Part shown: positions 37,159 through 47,363 of the stretch, one piece after another
Position numbering within the stretch: the stretch's first letter is position 1
Layout of the letters: each line of letters opens with the position of its first letter
DNA from: an uncultured Carboxylicivirga sp.
GTDB taxonomy: Bacteria; Bacteroidota; Bacteroidia; Bacteroidales; Marinilabiliaceae
DNA length: 64,000 nt
Reading direction: 5' to 3'
NCBI GenBank assembly: GCA_947503525.1
Contig: CANNEA010000005.1
Location: forward strand, 248,001 to 312,000
Notes under the pieces: model-generated
The model's database searches: none
Told to the model about the DNA's origin: nothing
What the model saw: only the letters and a program-made list of their open reading frames with translations
Position numbers and translations under genes: made by a program

Positions 37159-38679
37159 TTATTTCCAAGGAACTAATTTGGAAGGATAATAATTTATTTC
37201 CTTTCTTTTTAACTGTTTGGCATGCTTGGCTAAGCGATGTTTATATAAATCCCAATCCAAATATTTTTCATCCGACCAGGCAATTTCAGCATGTCCCAAA
37301 ATCCTTGGAAAAACCATATATTCGATTTCTTCCATATTGGTAATCGTTTCAGTCCAAAGTGGTGATTCAATACCCAGAATATCATCTTTGTTCACGCCAT
37401 CTACCAATGATTTAGGACTCCATATATAAGCACTGTCCACTTCTATATATGCTGCCCAATGCAGTCCAAGGTGAGTTGTGGAATCGTATTGCATATCTAA
37501 ATAAACACGCTTCGACGGAGACAAAACAACCTTTGCTCCTTTCTCAACAGCAAGCGTAGCATTTTCATCCTTCGCCCAGTATTGCACAACATCATTTGAA
37601 TCAATATCTGCCAAAGCAATTTCGTCCCATCCCATCATTGTTTTGTTATGGCTTTTAACTATCTCATTAGTCCGGTTGATAAAAGAGATATAATCATCTT
37701 TTGCTGTAACATGTGACTCATCGCCACCAATATGTATATATGGCCCCGGGGTAATTTCCGCCAATTCTCTTATCACATCATCAACAAATTGGTATGTTAT
37801 TTCTTTATCCGTGCACAAAGTACTGAAACCTACCTTAGTTCCTGTATAGAGTTCAGGTGCTTTACCATTACAATTCAGCTCAGGATAACTTGCAAGAGCA
37901 GCGTTAGTATGGCCCGGCATATCAATTTCAGGAATGATTGTTATAAATTTCGAACTGGCATACGCCACTATTTCTTTATAATCTTCCTGAGAATAATAGC
38001 CTCCCATATCACCATCTACTGCAGTACTCCCTCCTATTTCGCTTAATTTTGGCCAGGATTTAATTTCAATTCGCCAGCCTTGATCATCGGATAAATGAAG
38101 ATGTAATACATTTAGCTTATATGCTGCAATTAAATCAATAAAACGCTTTACATCATTCACGCTAAAAAAATGACGTGCCACATCAAGCATGGCACCTCTA
38201 TATTCAAATTTAGGGGCATCCTTAATTAGTCCTGACGGAATTATCCAGGCATCAAAATCAGCTGAATACTCAATAGCTTGTAACAAAGTGTGAACCGCAT
38301 AAAACAAACCTGCTTCATTATTCGCCTTAATAGCTATTTGATTCTCTTCAATACTAATTTCATAAGAGTCATTGGCCGATAAAGCTTGATCTATTTCTAA
38401 ACTAATTGAATTACCATTACTAACATCCTGAACTACCGGTTCAAAACCACTAATCTCAAAAATTTGCTTTGATAATAAATCAGCCTGATCTATACTGTTT
38501 TGATCTGAATTGTATTCAATCAGAAGTTTCGGCTTAATTTCAAATGCTGTTCCTGTTGCCTCAACTGAAAGAGGGTGCGGGATAAAACTTACATCAGATA
38601 AATCTGCCGGAATACTTTTTTTACATCCCATAAAAAAAAGGGCAATAACTAGAATGGATAAGAAATTATAAATTTTCAT
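37159..38679 (-). CDS. beta-N-acetylhexosaminidase, GH20, lipoprotein
   Basis: From the ATG at 38679 the protein has 506 residues with a lipoprotein signal (lipobox FMGC). A GH20b N-terminal domain (about 25-140) precedes the catalytic barrel, which begins EYRGAMLDVARHFF and holds the catalytic pair in HIGGDESHV. It removes terminal beta-linked GlcNAc or GalNAc from glycans at the cell surface or periplasm. The longer frame to 38733 would place a non-signal segment in front and is rejected. Confidence 0.93.
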   Translation of the reverse strand: MKIYNFLSILVIALFFMGCKKSIPADLSDVSFIPHPLSVEATGTAFEIKPKLLIEYNSDQNSIDQADLLSKQIFEISGFEPVVQDVSNGNSISLEIDQALSANDSYEISIEENQIAIKANNEAGLFYAVHTLLQAIEYSADFDAWIIPSGLIKDAPKFEYRGAMLDVARHFFSVNDVKRFIDLIAAYKLNVLHLHLSDDQGWRIEIKSWPKLSEIGGSTAVDGDMGGYYSQEDYKEIVAYASSKFITIIPEIDMPGHTNAALASYPELNCNGKAPELYTGTKVGFSTLCTDKEITYQFVDDVIRELAEITPGPYIHIGGDESHVTAKDDYISFINRTNEIVKSHNKTMMGWDEIALADIDSNDVVQYWAKDENATLAVEKGAKVVLSPSKRVYLDMQYDSTTHLGLHWAAYIEVDSAYIWSPKSLVDGVNKDDILGIESPLWTETITNMEEIEYMVFPRILGHAEIAWSDEKYLDWDLYKHRLAKHAKQLKRKEINYYPSKLVPWK

Positions 38680-38878
38680 GTTGAAATAAATGGTTATACA
38701 CTTCAAGCTACTAATAGTATTATTGAAGCCCAAAGATAATCACTTTCGAAACTTTACGAAATACTATTCGAAAGTTATCGTAAGATATGATGCAAATCAT
38801 CATTAGCCCCAAATCTCAAATTGTTCTTACAATTAAAGGTTTGGGGCCATAAAATGTCTAACTACCACTATGTAATAT

Positions 38879-40393
38879 CTATTGAAAATTCTTTTTTAGA
38901 AATTCATATCCATTATTATAAAACATGTCGTCTACAAATTGATCAACATTTGGAATGTCAGTAAAAGCGAAGCGATTAATGTTTTCTTTTAACTGATCGT
39001 ATAAATTACCATATTGAGCTGCTGTAGTGCACGAGTCAATAGTATTTACCAAGCCATCCAAATCAGATCCTATAACTATGTGTTTACGGGCATCAATTCC
39101 AACACTTTTGCCAACACGAACGATATGTACGATATTATTCACCAGATAACGCAGGTGAAGGTGAGCTTTTGAAATATCACGAGAATGACCACCTAACTTT
39201 AAAAATTCACGCTCAATATTTTCATCTAATTCATCCTCATTATCAAAATCAACAGATTCGTCCTGAACCACATAATCACCCGGATTCAAGAACACATCCT
39301 CTTCATCCATGCTAACAAACTCCTTACTTCTCTCCTTCTCAATCCAATCCGGAACTAGTTTTTTATTGGAATAGCCTAAAACACGCTCATCTAAAATCAA
39401 ACCAATTAATCCGCCAGATTTTAAAATATTTTCAATGTCCTCATCATACAAATTAATACTATTTGGATTAAAGTATGTACCTGGTAAATATCCTTTCTGC
39501 TTATCATACACCACCTTAAGCCATCCTTTTCGCTTACGGCGCTTCACCTTACTAATTGGCATTGCCTCATAACTGCATCCGGTTACAGCAACATGAGATG
39601 CAATAATCGGATGGTCGGTTCCATATGTATTATAAAACTCTATCCTTGACTTCAAACTAAGATGTTTGATATCAATGAAAATAGGTTTGGTGGAAGCGTT
39701 ATCTTCAAGACAAGCCTTAATTACTTTATGGCCTAATTCTGTAATTCCATTTCCGGATGGAGCAAAATCATTTTTGGAAAATATTTTCATTCCATAGGCA
39801 TGATTAGCCATAGCATTCTGACTCAGGTGAGATAAAGTAATGTAAAGCAAACGTATTGGATCACCTTGCCTAAACTTTTTGACTTTAGCAACTACCTTCT
39901 CATGATCACTGTATTCGTTTTTTCCATAATATAAAGTGTGCCCACCTTCCAGACTTCCAATTAAATGAAGTGTCTTATTATCGTTTTTATTGTACTCACC
40001 AAATGATTTGATGAAGCGCATTTTATTCCCATCATCACTCTGGGCATTATTTATTACACTCGCTATTTCCTGATCCAACAATTCGGAATATGTGCAACCC
40101 ACTTCCATATCTCTGATTTTCCACAATTGCCTTTTATCGATATTATCAGCCCAACCTGCTGCTATCTGAGCCAACACCTGATCAGCAAAAGCCCTTTCAA
40201 TAGCCATTAGTCCAACACAAGCAATATTACAGTTGCCAATTAACAGCTGATCAGGATTACTTTGTGAGTCATAAATATTGTCAGCGATATTATCCAGTTT
40301 TATCTGGATATTGTACCACGGGGAATTACGATTTTCCTTAAGCGTTAACAAAGGCTTTAAGGTTGGATGACAATGTAAATCAAATGCTTTCAT
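38879..40393 (-). CDS. M19 (renal dipeptidase)-like metallohydrolase
   Basis: The 504-residue protein has an amidohydrolase layout: metal motif FDLHCH at residues 4-9, LEGGHTL about residue 170, IDIKHLS, ASHVAVTG and the late SDLDGL aspartate. The order fits membrane dipeptidase (M19), although it is longer than usual and carries an acidic insert about residues 375-415. No signal peptide is seen, so it is likely cytoplasmic. It may cleave dipeptides; substrate uncertain. Confidence 0.72.
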   Translation of the reverse strand: MKAFDLHCHPTLKPLLTLKENRNSPWYNIQIKLDNIADNIYDSQSNPDQLLIGNCNIACVGLMAIERAFADQVLAQIAAGWADNIDKRQLWKIRDMEVGCTYSELLDQEIASVINNAQSDDGNKMRFIKSFGEYNKNDNKTLHLIGSLEGGHTLYYGKNEYSDHEKVVAKVKKFRQGDPIRLLYITLSHLSQNAMANHAYGMKIFSKNDFAPSGNGITELGHKVIKACLEDNASTKPIFIDIKHLSLKSRIEFYNTYGTDHPIIASHVAVTGCSYEAMPISKVKRRKRKGWLKVVYDKQKGYLPGTYFNPNSINLYDEDIENILKSGGLIGLILDERVLGYSNKKLVPDWIEKERSKEFVSMDEEDVFLNPGDYVVQDESVDFDNEDELDENIEREFLKLGGHSRDISKAHLHLRYLVNNIVHIVRVGKSVGIDARKHIVIGSDLDGLVNTIDSCTTAAQYGNLYDQLKENINRFAFTDIPNVDQFVDDMFYNNGYEFLKKNFQ

Positions 40394-40533
40394 TTCAAAA
40401 GTTTTAATAATTGCTTAAGTACGTGAATTGTTAAAGTAGACTCTCACATCTTTCTTATGCGAAATCTTCATTCTGGCGGGTGATCGAAAATAAGAAAGAA
40501 TTATACTTTTGTCAATAAGAAACAGACAGGAAA

Positions 40534-40567
40534 GCACAAAAAAACCGCCTGATATCATCAGGCGGTT
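40534..40567 (-). terminator. terminator after fumarase
   Basis: A perfect 11-base-pair stem (AACCGCCTGAT/ATCAGGCGGTT) with a three-base loop is followed on the minus strand by seven T residues. Confidence 0.9.
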
Positions 40568-40588
40568 ATATTTAACTATCTTGTTTAC

Positions 40589-42193
40589 TTATAGTTTGGC
40601 AAAGAAATCATTCCCTTTATCATCCACAATAATAAATGCAGGAAAGTTTTCAACACGTATCTTACGAACAGCTTCCATTCCCAATTCTTCGAAGTCCAAT
40701 ACTTCAACCGATTTAATAGAATCTTTAGCTAATATTGCAGCAGGTCCGCCTATTGAACCCAAATAGAATCCTCCATTATCCTTGCATGCATCAGTCACCG
40801 CTTTTGAGCGATTACCTTTGGCAACCATAATCATTGAACCACCATTCTTTTGAAACAGATCCACATATGGATCCATACGACCAGCAGTTGTAGGACCAAA
40901 ACTACCTGATGCCATTCCTTTTGGAGTTTTCGCAGGACCCGCGTAATAAACCGGGTGCTTTTTCAAATAGTCAGGCATTGGTTTGCCTTCCTCCAACAAT
41001 TGTTTGATTTGAGCATGTGCAATGTCGCGGGCAACAATTAAAGTTCCCGATAGATTTAAACGCGTTTTAATAGGGTATTTTGAAAGTTCCTTCAATACCT
41101 CATCCATTGGACGGTCCAAATCAATATCTACAGCAGGTGCCATATGAGGTGCTTCTTTTGGCACAAAACGAGCAGGATTCTTCTCAAGTTGCTCCAGGAA
41201 TATACCTTCTTCAGTTATCTTTCCTTTCACATTACGATCGGCACTGCAACTAACACCCATTCCAACAGGACACGAAGCCGCATGGCGAGGTAAACGAATT
41301 ACACGAACATCGTGTACAAAATATTTACCACCAAACTGAGCTCCAATTGTACTTTCCTGACAAATCTTTTGCACCTTCTCTTCCCAAATTAAATCACGAT
41401 AGGCCTGCCCTCCATCATTTCCTTCGGTAGGTAAATGATCGAAATAGCCGGCCGATGCTTTCTTAACGGTTGCTAAAGTGGCTTCAGCAGAAGTACCTCC
41501 TATAACCAAAGCAAGGTGATATGGCGGGCACGCTGATGTTCCCAGGTCTTTAATTTTTTCTTGTACAAACTTTGTTAAATTCTCTTCCGTCAAAAGGGCT
41601 TTGGTTTGCTGGTATAAAAAGGTTTTATTACCCGAACCACCTCCTTTAGTCATAAACAGAAACTCATATGCATTCCCTTGATTGGCATAAATATCAATTT
41701 GTGCAGGCAGATTACTTCCCGTATTCTTTTCTTCAAACATCGAATAAGGTACCACCTGTGAGAAACGCAGATTGCGATCGCGATAAGTTTCGTAAACACC
41801 TTGTGACAGATGTTCGGCATCATTTACACCGGTATAAACATCCTCACCTTTTTTACCCATAACAATTGCCGTTCCCGTATCCTGACAAGTAGGCAATTCA
41901 CCTTCAGCAGTAACCACCTGATTCATCAACATGGTATGAGCAACAAAACGATCATTATCCGAAGCTTCCTTGTCTTCCAAAATATTGGCCAACTTTTGCA
42001 AGTGAGTTGGTCGCAAAAAGAATGAAACATCGGCAAAGGCCTCCTTTGAAAGCAACTCCAATCCCTTAGGATCTACTTTCAATATTTTTCGTCCATCAAC
42101 TTCAATAGTTGAAACATAATCATTGGTCAACAAACGATATTCCGTTGTATCCTTTTGAATAGGAAATGGTTTCTGATATTTAAAATCACCCAT
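40589..42193 (-). CDS. fumA: class I fumarate hydratase
   Basis: From the ATG at 42193 ([10 protein letters not shown]) the protein has 534 residues, normal for the iron-sulfur class I enzyme. Cluster cysteines are visible in PTCQDTGT, and in [17 protein letters not shown]; the C-terminal beta domain includes [14 protein letters not shown] and PGTPxG-like [23 protein letters not shown] in part. It interconverts fumarate and malate. With PEP carboxykinase it fits succinate-forming metabolism. The longer frame to 42331 encodes no family sequence. A minus-strand TACTTTTG at 42213-42220 may be the -7 element. Confidence 0.95.
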   Translation of the reverse strand: MGDFKYQKPFPIQKDTTEYRLLTNDYVSTIEVDGRKILKVDPKGLELLSKEAFADVSFFLRPTHLQKLANILEDKEASDNDRFVAHTMLMNQVVTAEGELPTCQDTGTAIVMGKKGEDVYTGVNDAEHLSQGVYETYRDRNLRFSQVVPYSMFEEKNTGSNLPAQIDIYANQGNAYEFLFMTKGGGSGNKTFLYQQTKALLTEENLTKFVQEKIKDLGTSACPPYHLALVIGGTSAEATLATVKKASAGYFDHLPTEGNDGGQAYRDLIWEEKVQKICQESTIGAQFGGKYFVHDVRVIRLPRHAASCPVGMGVSCSADRNVKGKITEEGIFLEQLEKNPARFVPKEAPHMAPAVDIDLDRPMDEVLKELSKYPIKTRLNLSGTLIVARDIAHAQIKQLLEEGKPMPDYLKKHPVYYAGPAKTPKGMASGSFGPTTAGRMDPYVDLFQKNGGSMIMVAKGNRSKAVTDACKDNGGFYLGSIGGPAAILAKDSIKSVEVLDFEELGMEAVRKIRVENFPAFIIVDDKGNDFFAKL

Positions 42194-42354
42194 AACAATT
42201 AGTATTTTTAAGCAAAAGTAGGTTATATATCGATTTAATAATTGTTCAATTATCATTATTAAATCAGAATCATATTTTCTGAACTGCAAATCTAAGATAA
42301 TTGCCTCTTTATTGAAATATTTGCAGAACAATTAGGATTAATTACCTTTCCATT

Positions 42355-43722
42355 ATGGAACAATTTGAAAATGCCATTATTAAATTCAGTGAATTTATTT
42401 GGGGCACGCCACTCTTAATCTTACTCATCGGAGGTGGATTCTTCTTTATGATATATTCTAAACTTATGCCTTTTCGATATATCGGGCATGCAGTTGATAT
42501 TTTGAGAGGTAAATACGACGATCCAAATGAAGCTGGTCAGATAAACCATTTTCAAGCGCTATCAACTGCTTTAGCAGCTACAGTTGGAATGGGAAACATT
42601 AGTGGTGTTGCCGTTGCAATTAGCGCAGGAGGACCGGGAGCCATCTTTTGGATGTGGGCCAGTGCTATCATCGGCATCACAACCAAATATTTCACCAATA
42701 CTTTAGCAGTTATGTTTCGATCTAAAGATGATAAGGGTGAAATTCAAGGTGGCCCGATGTACATCATAACTGTTGGCTTAGGTCAGAAGTGGAAACCAAT
42801 GGCTGTATTTTTTGCCGTAGCAGCCATGTTTGCAGTACTCCCAGTTTTCCAAAGCAATCAGTTAACGCAGGTATTTAGAGATGTGGTATTACAGCCCAAT
42901 GGCGTTGAAACCGGATTTACCAGTGATTTGCTAACGGGGTTTATAATAGCCGGAATAATGTCTGCAGTTATTTTTGGTGGCATTAAGCGAATAGGTAAAG
43001 TCACCTCCCGGATTGTACCACTGATGGTGGTATTGTATATTCTGGTTGTTTTTTACATCATCTTTTCTCATCCGGATCAATTGTTGGGTGCAATAACATT
43101 AATATTTAGGGATGCCTTTACGGCCGAAGCCGCTCTGGGTGGAGCCGTGGGTACCATTATAATAACTGGAATAAAACGAGCAGCCTTTTCGAATGAAGCA
43201 GGTATCGGAACCGCTCCTTTGGCTCACGGAGCAGCAAAAACAAACGAACCTGTACGGGAAGGATTAGTTGCAATGCTTGGCCCTATCGTGGATACATTAA
43301 TAGTATGTACCATGACTGCTTTAGCTATCCTGGTAACCGGCGTTTGGGAAACAAGTGATGCCGATGGAATTACCTTAACGGCCAATGCTTTTGAAAAAGC
43401 CATTCCGACCTATGGTCCGTATCTGCTAATTTTATGCGTTATATTTTTTGCCTTATCAACATTGTTTGCATTTCCATATTACGGCAATAAATGTTCGTCG
43501 TATTTGTTTGGTACACGCTCAAAAAACATCTACAATATTGTAAGTGTAGGAAGTGCGGTTATAGCAGCTGTAGTATCAATTGATGTGGTTATTGCTTTCA
43601 TTGATTCTGCATACGCATTAATGGCCTTTCCAAATATGATAGCCGCAATACTTTTGGCGCCACATGTGAAAAAAGCAACCATAAAGTACTTTAGTAAACT
43701 AAAGAATGATCCAAAATTGTAA
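42355..43722 (+). CDS. AGCS-family sodium:alanine/glycine symporter
   Basis: The 455-residue membrane protein has about 11 hydrophobic helices and the AGCS signatures ATVGMGNISGVAVAI, GGPGAIFWMWASAIIG and FSNEAGIGTAPLAHGAA. It imports small neutral amino acids with sodium across the inner membrane. It is divergent from fumarase, with 161 bases between the start codons. Confidence 0.93.
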   Translation: MEQFENAIIKFSEFIWGTPLLILLIGGGFFFMIYSKLMPFRYIGHAVDILRGKYDDPNEAGQINHFQALSTALAATVGMGNISGVAVAISAGGPGAIFWMWASAIIGITTKYFTNTLAVMFRSKDDKGEIQGGPMYIITVGLGQKWKPMAVFFAVAAMFAVLPVFQSNQLTQVFRDVVLQPNGVETGFTSDLLTGFIIAGIMSAVIFGGIKRIGKVTSRIVPLMVVLYILVVFYIIFSHPDQLLGAITLIFRDAFTAEAALGGAVGTIIITGIKRAAFSNEAGIGTAPLAHGAAKTNEPVREGLVAMLGPIVDTLIVCTMTALAILVTGVWETSDADGITLTANAFEKAIPTYGPYLLILCVIFFALSTLFAFPYYGNKCSSYLFGTRSKNIYNIVSVGSAVIAAVVSIDVVIAFIDSAYALMAFPNMIAAILLAPHVKKATIKYFSKLKNDPKL

Positions 43723-43771
43723 CTTCAGCTTATGATGAAGCGTCATAATTAACAGACTAAAACTATTTATT

Positions 43772-44467
43772 ATGAAGACCATATTTTCTCGATCCATTAC
43801 CATGTTATTTTTGATTCTATTTGCCTTATCTATCCAGGCACAGGAAAAAGAAACCCGCACTGTTGGCGACTTTACAAAAATAAATGTTTCATCAGGTATC
43901 AATTTATACCTTACCCAGGGAGATAAAATAGAAGTTGTTGTTGAAAGTGATAAAAGCGACATGCATAAAATCATCACTGAGGTAGATGGAAATACTTTAC
44001 GTATCTATAATAAAAAGAGCTATAACTGGGGCATGCATAAAGCACCCAAAGTTTATTTAACCGTTAAAGACATAGATTATATATCTTCAAATGGTGGTGC
44101 TGATGTGTATGGACAAAATTTAATTGTTACCGAGAAACTTAAAGTCTCAACTTCAGGTGGTGCTGATGCCTATTTAGAAATACAATCTTCCGATGTTGTA
44201 TTATCAACAAGTGGTGGATCTGATATTAAAATAAAAGGAAGTACAGTTAATCTGGAAGCCTCTGCAAGTGGCGGATCAGATATAAACGCTAATGAACTGA
44301 AAGCTCAGATCGTTCATGTAACAGCTTCAGGAGGTGCAGATGCCACTGTGTGGGCTGAAAAACAAATTACTGCCAAAGCTTCAGGTGGTGGCGACATTGA
44401 TTATTTTGGTAATCCGGAGATTAAAAATATTCATGAATCCGGTGGAGGTGACATAAGCAAACGATAA
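43772..44467 (+). CDS. head-GIN (DUF2807) domain secreted protein
   Basis: The 231-residue protein has a signal peptide ending SIQAQE about residue 25, then a DUF2807 head-GIN beta-helix. Seven rungs each carry an SGG(A/S/G)D-type motif (NGGADVY, SGGADAY, SGGSDIK, SGGSDIN, SGGADAT, SGGGDID, SGGGDIS), spaced about 15-25 residues apart. Proteins of this type are envelope-associated in Bacteroidetes with unknown roles. A bidirectional terminator follows. Confidence 0.9.
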   Translation: MKTIFSRSITMLFLILFALSIQAQEKETRTVGDFTKINVSSGINLYLTQGDKIEVVVESDKSDMHKIITEVDGNTLRIYNKKSYNWGMHKAPKVYLTVKDIDYISSNGGADVYGQNLIVTEKLKVSTSGGADAYLEIQSSDVVLSTSGGSDIKIKGSTVNLEASASGGSDINANELKAQIVHVTASGGADATVWAEKQITAKASGGGDIDYFGNPEIKNIHESGGGDISKR

Positions 44468-44469
44468 AT

Positions 44470-44503
44470 AAAAAAGGGAAAAACAATCATGTTTTTCCCT
44501 TTT
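44470..44503. terminator. bidirectional terminator between the head-GIN and DUF4382 genes
   Basis: The 14-base-pair stem AAAAAGGGAAAAAC/GTTTTTCCCTTTTT with a six-base loop serves both converging genes. Confidence 0.85.
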
Positions 44504-44523
44504 TCCTTATAGGTGATATTAAA

Positions 44524-45300
44524 TTATTTCTGAAATTCTATCAAACCCAAGTTAGTACTCACGCCTATTTGTACTTCAACATCCTCAATTTCCTTCTTCG
44601 TGTATTCATCCTTGGGGATTAACTCAATATCATAGATCCCTTCATTCAAGCCTTTAATCATAAAAGCTCCACTTACAGTATCCGAATAGGTTCCAAAGGT
44701 ATCACGAGATGCAGATATTGCCATCACATATGGTCTTGCATCAACAGGCTCTACATTGCCTTCAATGGCTCCACTCGTTGCTTCCGTATATGTTCGAATA
44801 ACAGGCTTCAACGAATAACTCCCATTCCCTTTCTTAACAACCGATCTTCCTGCATCAAAATCGAGCCATAAACGATAGGTAATACCTTCTTCCAATTGAG
44901 CATGAATATTCAGTTTCAAGCCCGAAGTCTGTCCTGAAGGCGTTTTAAGATCATAATATTCTCCATCCACTTTCACTTGATTGTTGTCTCCCAGAACAAG
45001 TCGCATTTGCGAAATCTTTCCAGCCGGCATCGAATGTTCACCAAGTAAAGTATCCAAGCCATTTGTAAAATCCAATAGGTTATAAACACCATGATTAACA
45101 TCATCCAGGGATCTCCATCCACTTTCCTCATCATCAGCACTTAAATTAATGGTCACATCCTGAATATCAATAAGCACTTCCTCATAGCTTGCAGGAGCAT
45201 CTGTTAACCTAAGTTCTAATCTGGCTTCTTGCTTCGAATCTTCGCAAGCATACATCAATACCAGCAACATCATAATGGTCCACTTTATCATTCGCCTCAT
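44524..45300 (-). CDS. DUF4382 domain lipoprotein
   Basis: The 258-residue protein has a lipoprotein signal (LVLMYAC, Cys19) and a DUF4382 domain beginning LELRLTDAPASYEEVLIDIQ in part, ending in a small carboxypeptidase-regulatory-like beta domain (GAIEGNVEPVDA to the C-terminus). Such proteins are envelope lipoproteins of unknown role in Bacteroidetes. It converges with the head-GIN gene. Confidence 0.88.
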   Translation of the reverse strand: MRRMIKWTIMMLLVLMYACEDSKQEARLELRLTDAPASYEEVLIDIQDVTINLSADDEESGWRSLDDVNHGVYNLLDFTNGLDTLLGEHSMPAGKISQMRLVLGDNNQVKVDGEYYDLKTPSGQTSGLKLNIHAQLEEGITYRLWLDFDAGRSVVKKGNGSYSLKPVIRTYTEATSGAIEGNVEPVDARPYVMAISASRDTFGTYSDTVSGAFMIKGLNEGIYDIELIPKDEYTKKEIEDVEVQIGVSTNLGLIEFQK

Positions 45301-45490
45301 CTTCTACATGTTTTAAATTACGTTCTGAGTAAAATTCAAAATTAAAAAAAATTCAACCAACAGCCATAAGATGGCATCTCTAATTTTTAAACAGTCTTTA
45401 TAAGGCATTATTAGTAAAATAATAGGGTAAAAACATCAATCGAAAAACTACATTACATAAAAAACTACTATATTCAAAACAAAAACGTTA

Positions 45491-47335
45491 ATGCTCCGAA
45501 CCCTTACCTTATCTCTTTTGCTGAGCTGTTGTTTAATGTCTTATACTCAAATAAAACATTGTGAAGTCAACAAATACAACACATACATATCTATTAATGG
45601 GAAAAAGCTAGTAAAAACGATTGAAGTTGAGATAAAGATCAACACTGCAAAAGGTACCAATGAAGCTGAAATTGATATCCATTATGTTGACGACAGCGAT
45701 ATAAAGGATATAAGTGCGAGTATTGAATCCATCAATGGTAAAGAAATCAAAAAACTACGCAAAAAAGACATAGAATACAGCAATGCCTATTCACACGACA
45801 CCTTCCATAGTAATGACAAAGTCATGTCCTTTGCCTTAATTCATAATCGTTATCCTCACATTTTAAAATACAGTTACACAAGAGTTATCGGGAGCTATGT
45901 AAGTCTGGTCAATTGGATTCCACTTTATGACAATAACATAGACATCAAAACAGCTAAGCTGGAAATAACTTTGCCTAAAGACTTTAAATTTAAAAGCATC
46001 GAAAACAAAATTGACTCTTCATATTCCGTCAATGCAGGTGATGATATTACTTATGGATGGATCGTAACTTATCCCGAAAATACAGAACGTCAAAATTATG
46101 CTCCACCAGTCTATTCCATTCTTCCTAGAGTGGAAATTGTACCTGAAAAATTCCAATATGGAATTGAAGGATCTACACAAAGCTGGGCCACTTATGGTGA
46201 ATGGCATCATCAACTTAACCAAACACTTGGCGAACTGACATTAGAAGAAAAACTAAAAGTTCATCAACTAACTGATCATCTTAATTCAGATGAAGAAAAA
46301 GTAAAAGTGCTTTATCATTATATGCAGGACAACACGCGCTATATTAATGTATCCTTGGAATTAGGAGGTTTAATCCCCCACCCGGCCAGCTATGTTTGTC
46401 GTAATAAATATGGAGACTGTAAGGCCTTGAGCAATTACATGAAAGCACTTTTGAATCAAGTAGGAATTAAATCCCTGTATACTACCGTCTACGCCGACAC
46501 TAATCCAATTTCAGTAGATACTGCAAACGTGTCTCAACAATTTAATCATGTTATTTTGTGTGTTCCGCAAAAGAAGGACACCATATGGTTGGAATGCACC
46601 GATAACACTGCCCCTTTTAATTATTTGGGAACATCTACTCAAAACCGAATGGTTTTAGCTGTAGATGCTAAGGAAAGCAAATTAATTAAAACAAGGGCTT
46701 TAAGCCTAAGTGATTGTACAAACACCTACAAAACAACTGTCCAGGTTAATCCAAATGGTGAATCAAATCTTGAATTACATGCTAGTATAAGGGCTGGACT
46801 GTTTGAGTTTCTGAAGGGTTTTGAAAAAGATATTCCGGAAAGCAGAATGGCTGACATTATTGATCGCACCAATCTAATGCAAAACGGAGACATCAATACA
46901 ATCAACATTACCCGCCCCCATCGCGATTCAAGCTATGTTGATCTGGAATTGAATGCAAGGGTCATTAATATGGCTGAACGCATCGGTTCAAAACTATTAA
47001 TTCGTCCTGTTCAGTCATTCACAATGAAATTAGATAAGCCGCAAAAAAGAACCCAGTCAATATCATTAGCCTATCCCCGATCCAGAATTGACTCCACGCA
47101 TTACATACTAAATCAAGAGATTGCTGAAGTTTCAGGAAAAGCAGATATCAAGGTAAATTCAGCATATGGGACTTATGAAAAACAAATAATAATTAAGGGT
47201 AATAAATTAACTATTGTACGAAACATTTCTATATCATCCGGCACTTATGAAATTGACGAATACGATTCCTTTTATCAATTTATAAACGAGATGAATAGAT
47301 ATGAAAATGAAAAACTTTTAATCACAACTAAATAG
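45491..47335 (+). CDS. DUF3857/transglutaminase-like secreted protein, catalytic residues intact
   Basis: The 614-residue protein has a signal peptide (about 1-19), a DUF3857 beta domain (about 40-240), a transglutaminase-like core and a C-terminal beta domain. The core keeps Cys310 in YGDCKALSN and His353 in FNHVIL, followed by an aspartate in LECTDNT, the full papain-like triad. It may act as a periplasmic protease or amide-forming enzyme. The next gene, 28 bases on, encodes a paralog that has lost these residues. Confidence 0.87.
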   Translation: MLRTLTLSLLLSCCLMSYTQIKHCEVNKYNTYISINGKKLVKTIEVEIKINTAKGTNEAEIDIHYVDDSDIKDISASIESINGKEIKKLRKKDIEYSNAYSHDTFHSNDKVMSFALIHNRYPHILKYSYTRVIGSYVSLVNWIPLYDNNIDIKTAKLEITLPKDFKFKSIENKIDSSYSVNAGDDITYGWIVTYPENTERQNYAPPVYSILPRVEIVPEKFQYGIEGSTQSWATYGEWHHQLNQTLGELTLEEKLKVHQLTDHLNSDEEKVKVLYHYMQDNTRYINVSLELGGLIPHPASYVCRNKYGDCKALSNYMKALLNQVGIKSLYTTVYADTNPISVDTANVSQQFNHVILCVPQKKDTIWLECTDNTAPFNYLGTSTQNRMVLAVDAKESKLIKTRALSLSDCTNTYKTTVQVNPNGESNLELHASIRAGLFEFLKGFEKDIPESRMADIIDRTNLMQNGDINTINITRPHRDSSYVDLELNARVINMAERIGSKLLIRPVQSFTMKLDKPQKRTQSISLAYPRSRIDSTHYILNQEIAEVSGKADIKVNSAYGTYEKQIIIKGNKLTIVRNISISSGTYEIDEYDSFYQFINEMNRYENEKLLITTK

Positions 47336-47363
47336 ACTAATTCAAAAGCCAATTCAAGATAAT

